A stretch of DNA of 64,000 bases from Tetranychus cinnabarinus (lineage: Eukaryota > Arthropoda > Arachnida > Trombidiformes > Tetranychidae). Positions 10,896 to 22,800 of the stretch are shown piece after piece (the stretch's first letter is position 1; the number at the start of each line of letters is the position of its first letter). Where the stretch lies: the NCBI GenBank assembly GCA_022266195.1, contig WHVY01000004.1, positions 3,179,501-3,243,500 of the forward strand, read 5' to 3'. Under the pieces are notes generated by a model. The model was not told where the DNA came from and ran no database searches. It was given only the letters and a program-made list of their open reading frames with translations. The position numbers were made by a program, and so were the translations under genes.

Positions 10896-13800
10896 TTAGG
10901 CATTGGTTGAACTATCATACTCCACTAGAGTTATATCATGAGTCTGCTCGTCTACTTGATGCACTTGTAACAATACGGTGTCCTCGTTACAGTATAATTT
11001 AACCAGTTCATCGTCCATTAGCAGGGTAATTCCTTTCAAACATCTTTTATAGAAATGTCTTATATTCTTAGCTTCCAATTTGTACTTTTTCTGAATAGAT
11101 AACGCTAAACCGACCAGTGTTGGAGGGACAATGTGCAATGGATGGAATATTTCTTCGTTTTCCTGTTTAGCATATAGCAACAATCGATCTGGAGGATAAA
11201 CTTTGTCCCTTTTAGGTGGAGGCTGAGTTACAACCATTTCCAGATTGGCGGAAATAGGATCGGCACTTCGTTTTCTTTTGTCAATTATTCCTGGTGAAGC
11301 TGTTCCAGAGGATCCTGGTGGAGTTATGATGGGTAAATGGGTAGGTGAATCATATCCTGCAGTGTTCAAGTCTCCAGTTGAATGTTGGCTTGAGTAAAAG
11401 CTCATATCGCCTGTGGTTATCTGTTGCGGGGAATCAGAGAGGAAAAAAGCAGAGAAATACAAAGATGAGAAAAGGAGAATTGATCACACAGCAAATCAAG
11501 CTTCAAATCAAAGAGTGAATCAAGAAAATAATCCAATTCCAATCTAAAATACTTCAATTTAAATGTCAAATGTGTGTGTCAAATGACCATAAATTTACTT
11601 CATTACACTTGGAATATTTGTTGGAACAAAAAAGTGTATTTTTTCCTGTTGACAATTTTTTTTCTCTCTCTCTCTCTCAACCACTCACTAAAGCTAAAGG
11701 TTAATCGGAATGGTTAAGATGAAATTGCAATTAATCGTGAAACTAATCATGATAATCATCATGACCCTGACAGGATATAAGCTTTATTAACAGGTATCAA
11801 TGAAATATAATATATATTTATAACGATGATATTAATAATGATTTCTTCTTTCTGTCATTAAGTTTATTTCTAGGTTAGGTTCTTCACTTTTCACTGGACA
11901 AGATCATTAAAATTTAAACATTTTTCACTTGTTTCAAGCTCTGGAATAAATGACTGTTGGATTGTCTCGCTCACTATTGGTTATCACTTTGATCAGCAAC
12001 TAAAGGCCAATAATTACCTTATCAAGATCCTCACTTGGTGTAAACAAGACAGGAGGTTTGGTTCGATCAGACATTGTATAAAATTCTGACCTATCACATG
12101 GTGGATGGTACATTTCCTCGATCTTTTTGCGCCCATCTAAATAGGATTGATCAAAAGAGATGAACAGAAATAAAGTTAGTTTGGTATTAATTGTGACAAT
12201 GCAGCATTTTGCCGTCAAGTGAAGTTACGTGGAAAACAATGTTTGCTCATTATTTTTACCGCTCAAATGTTATTCTACATTCCATCAATTTGATGATCTA
12301 AGATAACATTTGGACAGCCATGATTGTGGACAATAGAGAAACGAAAGATTATTAAAGACTAAAAATGATGAAAATTACGGCCAAGATGATGCTGTTGTCA
12401 TGATAATGATGTCATGCTTAAAGTTGCTTACAAGTTGAAAATGCATTTTTTTGACTGCAAAATAGTGAAAATGCAAAAATAATTTTTACCAATGGGCAAG
12501 CTTAAAGTATAAGCATTTGAAATTACCTCACGATTGTCAAATTGAAATTTTGTACCTGAATATTTTTTCTTTGCTTGGTTTTCATTACCTGAGGAACAAA
12601 TTTGCACAATTGAGAGAAGGATTTCTGGCTGGCTCTACACACACCATTGATTAGAATACAACACAAAAAAAGTGGAAATGGATTTAATTAAATTACAATC
12701 AGCTCAAGAAAACGCTCAGGATTTATGTTGAATATTTATGTGGTGATTACACACCAAGCAAATTCATCTTATTTTGTTGTGCACAGATTAAGATTCAACG
12801 ATTAATTTTAATCTAAAATGGTTTGATAGTTTGGAAAGATTTAAAGTCAACATTCTTGCAAGCTCATTTGTCTTCCTACTTGCACAGTTACCTTCAATTT
12901 TAACTTGTTATCTCTTCAATTTATGTATTTTTTTACCTTGTGCAGGTTAAACTGTAAGAAATGATCCCCAAAAAATGGAGCCAGGAGTGTCAAAGTTTGC
13001 CTTACAAAAGCCAGGGTAAAAAGAGAGAGAGAGAGCCTGTTCACCTTAGGATAAGGTTTGAACCTTAATAATTCTTCTTCTCAAACGAAACGAGATTTGA
13101 AATGGTTAATCTTGATGGAGAAGACACTGTTTAATATATATTTACTGGGCTATTTAAAAGTAACGCTTTAAGTTGTTTTCAACCTCTTGTAAAGACTGAG
13201 ATGGACCCTGAAAGTGCAGCTCATTTTTCACTATTCATTCAACATTCATCATTTTTGTCATCAATAGTCTTGGATTAGTGTAAATTAACTAGCAAAATTT
13301 AATGACTTTTTTTTTGCTTCATATTTTCACGAATATTAAAGTTCGTAAAAAATAGACATTATTTTAGATACAGAGGCAAGTTAATGTAAGTGGATTCAGT
13401 CCAAATGAACACAGTTTGCCTGCAAGTCATTTAACTTAATCAGTCGACCAGTAATTTCGACTTAGTTGACTAAGTCGACTAAGTCATAGTCATTATCCCA
13501 GCAAGTCAAGTCATTGAAATCCGGCCTTTGCAGAGCTTTATATCAATTGAGTCTCATTATCTCACTGTAATACTTCATATGTTGATATTTTTCGCTGCTT
13601 TTACCAACATTTTTTGTTCCAAGAGAAGAGGAAAAAAACATTACGAAATTCAATTTCGATTCCTGCAAACAATAGGTGAAATTTACCTTAGCAAACAAGC
13701 AAAAAAAACATTTGAAAATTTAGTGGCAAGACTTGACAAAAAATATAAAAACATTGCTTTTGAAACTACAATCAAAGATATTGAAGTTGAATAAAAATAT

Positions 13801-16800
13801 CAAAGTAAACCAATTGTCTTGAGCATTTTGTTTAGCATAAATGGTCAACATTTCCATACGAAAACACAGCAAATCAAAATGTTGAAGTTATCTTATCGCT
13901 CAGATGAAACCAAAAAAATCAATGGAATAACCTTAAGTAAGTTTACAGGTAACAAAATGATCAAGGAGGAGGTAAAGGTATTTAAAGTAAGGTTGATCAT
14001 GACTTTCCTAGATTGTAACTAACTGTGAGAGAAGATGAAAGATGAGAGATGAAACGATAGAGAAACGAATGACGGGAAAAGATGATGAAGGTAAAGGTAA
14101 ATGGGAGAGACGATTATAAAGAACGCGAACAAATGAGGAGTCCAATGGGGAGGAGGAATGATGATAAACAAAAAGGTTGAAAGAAGATAATAGCGAAGCA
14201 ACAAGTTGCATAGGTCAATCGACCGTGCCTAGAGGGCCTTGGCGGGGTTTTGGGTAAAATGGCCCGCAAGTCATGGGGGTGCCAACTACTAATTTGAATT
14301 TTCATTCCCAAGACAAGAGCAATGCAAAAGGTAAAAGAATCTTTCATTTTTCTCTTTCATCTTTCGTCTTTTCTCTTCCATCATTTTCATCATTTTGTAA
14401 AATCTTTTACCAAGTATTTAGTATACACTGAAAAAAAACAGTTTATTTTTCACAAGGTAAGATGATCAAGGCAAAGAAGGAGAAGAAAAGTAAACGGACT
14501 TTTACCAGGTTAACTGTAATCGAAAGTATCGTCAACAGTAAAATAAAAGATGAGCCGTTTCGAATTACTTTGAGACAAATAAAGTTGATTTGCCCGGGTA
14601 AGACAAATCAAGGTATTACATTGTCAGTTTGGGTTGTTTGGGTTTCTTGCTTTAAACTAAACCTTTTTTTTCAATCTTTCTAATCTTGTCTGTATATTTT
14701 GTGCTTTTCTTACCTTGCAAGAGGTTTAGCTATTTGCGTGTGTAAAATAACCTTTTAAGGTAAAGGTAGAGAAGCTATAATATACAGGTACATCTATTGA
14801 CAGACTAAACAGAGAGAGAAGGTAAAATTTGGTGAAGATGAGGAGGATCAGATAGAAACTATCTCTCTCCTCTTCACAAATAGAGGTAAAAATGTTGAGA
14901 TTGCCATTTTTTATTGCCGTCTTTTTATGATGAGAATCTTCAAAGGCCACTTTTTTTCGTGTTGCCCAAGAAAACAAATTTCAAAAATATTACTGTCTGC
15001 AAAAAAGGCCCATCAAAGGTAATATTGATTAAGATTAAATGGTAAATCAAATTGAAGTTGATGAAGGTAGAAGAAAAACAATTCATTTTGACATTTAGAT
15101 TGAGTTTCTTTTGTTTTTTTGCCATTTCTGTTTTGCTCATTGTTGCTGAGTTTTTTTTTCACTACACCAAAATTGAAAGGTTAATTTCCATGTAAATATA
15201 TTTTTCCTTTTCCTGAATCAAATTAAATTGTTGATTGTATTAATTAAGAGAGAGAGAGATGGAAGGAGAAATTAAATATTTAATGAAATCCAAGATTATA
15301 AATAATAACATTACAATCAGTTTCAATTTTGGTTTTACTTTCATTACTCTTTATTGCTTGAATCATTAAACACTTTGCTTTCAACATGAACAAAATATAC
15401 ACACAAGGAGAAACTGAGCAAAATTCAAGGCTAAGATTGCAAATTAATTCATCTAAATGCATCTAATCTGATATGATCATCGTGATGATGAGAGGAGGAG
15501 AGGAAAAGAAAGAGATGATAGGGAAAGAAAGAGAAGATGCAACATGAAGAGAATATTTTTCTTTCACTTTCTTTTTTTGTCTTCAATTTATACACTTGAG
15601 TACTCACTGTGAGTACTTTTTTTCACCATTAAAAAGGTTTGCCACGTAGCTGCTTATCACAGGTAAATAGTAATCATAATATTATTATAATAATAATAAT
15701 TCATGAGAGTGACCTTGTATAGAATAGAGAAAAGGTAAAATGAATGATGACGAAGTCCAGTCTCTTTTTATCATCAATTTTCATCTTCCCTTTGGCTTTT
15801 TCATGCTATTCAATAAATGTTGTTTTCAAATGTTCATTGCGAACCTTTCAGGCTTTGTACACTTTTTTACGTGTTCAATCATTTGCCAGTAATTTCAGCT
15901 ACAGTCAACAATTTCATTCAATCTTTCAACAAGATTTACGTTCAATTTTTGTATAACAATTGTTGGTGTTAATCACTTGATATTGTTGAGATTCATTTTT
16001 TTCAAGATATTTTTTTCCAGTCAAACTGATTAGAAATATGATTAAAAAGCAAATGACCGAAAGTATTAAATGCTATTTGATTGTATTGAAGAAATTGCTT
16101 TTGTTGACTTTTTCGCCTGTAATAACATTGCTTTCTTTTCTCGGCTTTTATCATTTTCCATCTTCATTCATTTCATTTCATTCAAGGTAAATGAGTGTCA
16201 ATCACTGTTACTTTCAAGTGAAAACAATAAACAAAATGAACATATTTTACTGATCTTTTTACAAGAAAAGGCAAGTGATGTTAATTTATAAGATAATCTT
16301 CAACTCATTTCTTTCCTGTAATTCAATTGGGCTAAGAAAATGTATTTTCAACTTTTCCAAATTTTATCGATATCAAAAAATAATCACCAAAAACCAGGTT
16401 AATCTGAAAGTCAGCTACAGTGTTACAGACAACATAAATCAGGCGTTAAGTCTAATCATTTGGAACCCTCCCTTTCAATTGCCACAGTAACCATTAAATT
16501 TTATTATTAAGCGTACTTCAATTTATTTTTTTGTTCATTTCACATCAACGTTTTTTCTGGTTGTTGTTGTTGTTGTTGTTGTACTTGATCAAACCCACAG
16601 CAAACCCTTTTTGAAGGGCGTTTAAAGATGACTTTTTGGAGGGATCGAACCGATTGAAATACGAAAAGGTGACAAAATTCATTTTCATCGATCAAATCTT
16701 TTTTTTTCATCATCACCATAATCGTCGATGAATGACGGCATTAATTGACGAAGGAGAAAATAAAAGTTAGTTTTGCTAACGAATTGTTTGTGCACTTTGA

Positions 16801-19800
16801 ATGGATTAGAGTTGAAAGAAGAGTCAACAATTTAGCAATAAAAAAAGGGAAAATAAAGGGTTTACAGTTAAGTTAACAATTAAACTTCTCCTCTTCATTT
16901 GCTCCTTAATAAACCAATCAATGGGATGTCAACAACATTCAAGATCACCAAAGGTTAATTTGTTTACGGCATGATTTTAAGGTAAAAGTTTTGACATTAG
17001 GCTCCAAGTTTGGCTTAGTTTATGGATAACCAAATCAAGCGTTTTATGGTTTCACATTCAAACCCAACAGCAATCAATTAACAGGAGTAAAACATAATCA
17101 TGGTAATGAAACAAATTTTTTAACAATTTGGTCTCGCTTATATATAAAGGTGAAATGATGATGATAGGATTAGTTATTGATTGTCACTCGAGTTTAAAAC
17201 TTTTGTATCAACGGATAACGTTATTTCAGTTGTTTGTCAGCAATCATAGCGGCAAAAACCGTTGTCTTTGTGTGTAACCAAATTACAACAGTCCAACGTG
17301 GATAAAATTGTCAATGTGCAACTCCAAGTGAAGGATAAAGAAGCATGATTAAGCTTCTTACGACCATTGGGCTTGTGATATTTTTAATACAAAGCGAGAT
17401 TCAATGGGAATCGTTAATCAATGCATCAGATGTTACAACTGAAAACAATTCACTGTTGGACGGTGATCCTTCATCTTCCAATGCTACTGTACCGTCAACA
17501 CTTTCACCAAGTGACTTCTATATCATTGACTTCAATGAAACTGCTTCACCTCCCGAGTTGCCAATTTTAACAATCTCTTCATTATCACCATCACCGTCAT
17601 CATCTTTGACGTCCTCCGCTTCTTCGCCATCACTATTGCCATCATCTTTAAATTCAGCAGAATCCATATCATCAACATCATTTAGTCTACCTACGGATTT
17701 CAGTAATTCAACAACGGCAAATTTTTCAATAACCTATCGCCTAGATGACCTTCATTCAGAGGGATCTTTCCAACACTATCGCCAGGATATGGGTCCATGG
17801 ATAAAACATGATTCAACTCAGGGTTATGGCAATCGTCCGTCATCTCAATCTTCATCAGACTCGAATGATGACTATGATGAAGACAATAAACCAGTACACC
17901 GTTCAAACACTAATTACAATAACAGGTAAATGATTTAACTTTTGATTTAAAAATAGCTTTTTCATCTTCTCTTGCTTAAACCTAGATAAACTGTAGGGGG
18001 AAAACCATTGACCTCTAGATCAATGATTTCCCCCATTAGTTTATCTAGATGGCAGCATTACAACACAGAATGGTAAAAATAAAGGATTTATTGTAATAAA
18101 TATTATTTTTCGGGTAATATCAATTCGTGAGTGCAACACCTTTGGCAGGCCAAACAAAAAGCCCATCTCAAGAAATGTAATCATCAGTGATTATCATCAT
18201 TATATTGCAAGAAAAAAGAGGGAATCTCGTTTTTCAATTTTTTATCCTCATTTCTACTCAAATTACTAAGAGACTTTTTCCTTACTTTTGCCGTGTTGCT
18301 ATTTGAATAAAATTGATGTTTTTTACCTTCAGCTTTCATCAGTTGAACAAAGAAATAGTTAGATGTTAGATAAAAATGAGAAGAAAGTGTTGCCTATTCA
18401 AGATTGACTGTTAACTGTGGTGTGAAGTCTCCCGAATACAGCAACAAACACACACACACACACTCACACTGAAAACAAGTGAACACATTCATGTCATTGA
18501 TGTAGTCATTAAGAGGAAAAATAGCAACAAACAAATCAACGACTAAGCCCGTAACCTGTGAGCTGTTTTAATGAACATTCAACCAGTCAACCTTATATTT
18601 TTTTCAACTAATGATCTTAAACCTCTCCTTTTCTTTGTTCTTTTTCCCTCATTTTCCCATTCGTTTATTTATCTCTCCCTTTCTTCCATAGACCTGCTCA
18701 TCAACATGATAGGCCATCATCTCATTTTTATCCCACGTCATCATCATCATCGTCTTCCTCCTCTTCACCGACACCAGGAAAATCTCAAGTATTAAGACAT
18801 GAATACAGTTATCAACCAGTAAGTCGATCAACAGGGTTTCAATATCATGGACCACAGGCAAGGCAATCTAATGAAGACTCGGGTTCAAATCGTGAAGATT
18901 ATCGTAGAATAAATCGAAAAGATTCAAGAAAAGATCAACCACATAATGAAGGTAATTCAGTGAGTGGACCTGTTGTCCGCCATGAGTGGATTAATATTGA
19001 TCATGGAAGTTCAAGGTCAGAAGGAGCTGCTGATGTTCCAATTCCACTTCCGAATTCTCAGCCATCTAATTCATATTCTAATAGCAATAATAACCCTAAT
19101 AGCAACAATAATAACCAACATCAATCAAAATATCAACCTTCCGGTTATCCAGCACCTCAACCAGGTTCACCTAATCAACGTCAGTCTAATCAAGCTTATT
19201 CACCTCAACCTCAACCTCAATCTACATCTGAATCAGATGATTCCTGGGACAATAGCGATGGATCAAACAACGAGGGTGGACCTTCAATACAATATGACGA
19301 GCCTTCTCTAAGGCAAACATATGACGAGGAAACTAGTGAAATGGAAGAGGAAGATGAGGAAGAGGTTACAAATGTACCTGAGGTTGTTGTAAAACATCAT
19401 GTTCATCAGATTCCTCAAGATCAAGCTTCCCCTGTTGGACATCAACATGTAACCACAATTAACCATCCACCTCCTCCAGCCCCAGCATACCCAATAGCTG
19501 CAAGTCAGGGAAATAATCACGATTCTGAACTAAGCAAATCTAATGGAAATTATTGGAACACTCGATCATCATCAATAGATAATTATAGTAAAATGCGTAA
19601 AATGAAGGAAGCAGAGAAAGAGGGTCTCATGGTTTTACCCATGTCTCGATTAAATATAAATTCACGAGCAGATAGTGCATCCAAACGAGAATATAGCGTT
19701 ATGAAGGTGAAAAAGGGTAAAAAGTATAAAAAGGTTTACAAGAAGTACAAGTCCAAGAAGAAGAAGAAGAAGAAGTGCAAAAAAAAGAAGAAGTGTAAAA

Positions 19801-22800
19801 AAGTGAAAAAGTGCAAGGCCAAGAAAAAGAAGTGCAAAAAGCCCAAGAAAAAGAAATGCTGTGAAGCTGAAAAGGAGTGGGGCGAATGGGGCTGGCCAGA
19901 GATGGAGATTGTCTACAAGAAGCCAAAGAAAAGTAAAGGTGGATGGAGTTCCTGGGGAGGTTATGGAGACTCTTATGGTACTTTTGATTCCAAGGAGCCT
20001 GAATATCTCAATGCAAAGGATATCCTAGGAGCAGAGTATTTAGCTGAATCACCAATATCGGGTCATGATATTTGGATACCTGAGAAGAAGGAACCACCAA
20101 GTGGACATTCAGAGGAAGAAGAAGACGATCACGAAGAAGAGGAAGAAGACGATCAGAAAGAAGATAGAGAAGACAAAGAGATAGCTAAAGTTGAGCCAAT
20201 GAGTGCAGTTAAGCAAAGAGAAGCTGCTGGTTTAACTGAAAATGGTGAAAATTCAAATGTTCAAAAGTCTCAACAGTCTTCACAAGGAAAAGTATTTAAA
20301 CCAGTAACTAAATATGAAGTTGATCGACCGTATGAAGTTCACGAAGTTGATATGTATTCACCTAAATTTGAAAATGATCCACTTAATTTTGGAATCTCAT
20401 CATTAGGTAATATAGATCCTTTGATGAATACGGGACGTTTAGATGCAAGGTTTCCTGGTTTAACTGGACCCTTTAGTGGCCAAGAGAATGGCGATAGTAA
20501 AGTTGACATTGAAATGAAAACTGGTAAAGGGTCAAAATTAAATACAAGATCCGATGGATTGTCACATAATAATGATGAAGGTATGATGGTTAATGATGAA
20601 AACAAGTGGAAAAAGCGTCCACCCCAATATCCAGAAGTAATTGATGGTGACGATGTATCAACATCTCAACATCATCATGGCAAAGCATCAACTCAACAAC
20701 AACAACAATCACGCGGAGACACAAGAGACCGGTCAACTGTAAACAATGGAGTTGGTCGAGGTCAAGTTGAAGGGGGGTCATCTGATTGGAAGAAGACGAA
20801 TGAAGTAGATGAACCGTGGAAAGCAACTGAAGCTCGGGTTGAAGGAGAAAGATGGTCAACTGATATAATTCATCGAAGTGATTGGAGAGTTGGTGCTAAA
20901 CAGCCTCCACCAAAAAATGAAGATGGTAACATTGACCCTTAAAACCTCTACCGGGTTCACCTTTGCTACATAATATATAAATATACAAACATTTTCAACA
21001 CTATTTGTTGATCACAACCCAACGATTTGAAAAAATTAAAGTTCAATAAGTTCATAAGATGTTTACGCATCTTCTTCACAATTGCATCTACAAATACATT
21101 TGAAAACTTGATATCATCAGATTACCATCTTATCCACCAATGATTAATGAACTGTCAATAAATAAATTCATAATCTCTACAATCAACAGTAAAAAAAACT
21201 ACAGTAGCAGCAACAATAACAACATCAATAATAAACTACAAAAAACGTTGACGTTTCTTAATAAATGAACCATTGATTAATTAAACATGAAAACTATTTT
21301 CATATCTAAATGTTGATAATAAATGTTTAAATGCTCAAATCATGTTTCAAATTTGTTGCCACTTCAGGTCAAAATTCAAATCAAGTTCACAGACAAGTTC
21401 AATGATATGGACAAACAATTAGGCAAAATTGTTCTAATCAACGATAAAATTGTTGAATAAAAAATGATGCAAAAAATAATGAGCAAACATTATTAAAGTA
21501 ATTCATTTTCAACTTACTTCCAGTTGCAGTTAGTTTACGTTTGGCAGCTCTTCTTTCCTCATCTCGAGTCTTTCTTTCTGCACCCTGAAATCATGATAAT
21601 GATTGAAGAAGAAATTGAAGAGAAGAGAAAAATAAAAGTTAATTACAAACTGTTAATCAAATGTAAGTTGCTAAGCAAAGTCTAGATACAATTGAAAACA
21701 AATTGTAAAAGCAAAGACTTGAAAACAATTTTACAATTTACCCTCAAGTAAATAAAATTATATTTTTGCCTCTTCCAACTACTTGATCAATCAATTTATA
21801 TGATTCAAGTGAAGAGGGCAAATTGACAATTAATGAGTCTAATGAAAGTAACAAAATTGGTCAAACTTACCTTATCACAGAAGACTTTAATTTGACAATA
21901 ACCTCGATGAATAGGTAAACTACCGTCTCGGAAATCATCAAAAGTATCAATTTGTAGATGTAAAGGTAAACCCTGAAAAGGTTAAAAAAAAATGTTTAAG
22001 AAATGGTTTGACTTCAAAATTTGACTTTAAAGTTGAATTTTTAATGTTGAAATGTTTCACTAATCAAATCAACTTTCAACAATCAAATTTGACTGATCAA
22101 TAAACTATTAATAGAACAATTTATCAAAATTCTCACCTTGACACCCTTTTGATTGCTGAAATCAGTGCTCAAACATTGAACAGCAACGTTAATCTGAAAG
22201 AAATGGAGAGAAAAGTAAATCAGTAAAATTATCTCAACAATAAATGGATTTGTGATATTAAAATTGGATTCACATAATTAGGAATCTTCAAAAGGTGAAA
22301 TCAACTTTAATCAATCATTGAAAATCTGATAAAAAGCAGGAGAAAAAATCAATCAAAGGTAAAAAAATTTTACCTCATGAGAGTCGATCAAGAAATAAAC
22401 AAAGATTAGCAAGCGATTAATGAAGCTTGAATGTTAAATTGAAGGTTAAAAGATTTAAAATTAAATCATTATAAAGATAGTAAATCGCAATTTGCTAATC
22501 AGTGATTGAAAGAAGGCGAAGAAAAAAAAGAAAATAAATTTTTACCTTTGCTGGACCTTCTAAAGGATTCCAATAAAAAGCAATTGAATTGTGTGTAACC
22601 TCTTCAATTGGACCTATGATTCCAGATGAATTTTTAGTATCGGCATCAAGAATTCGTTGTTTCACTGAATGTTGTCGACTATGCCAGAATTGCCATGCTT
22701 TAATCTCATCTTCATGTAACTTTTCCTCCCTGAATACCAACAATACCAGAGACTGAAACCAGCAGAGAGAGAGAAACAAAAAAACCCAAAAACAAAAACA

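Noticed and set aside
12540..12600. Possible extra grh micro-exon with splice-like borders
   Set aside because: The main exons already join in phase and reproduce the family sequence without it.
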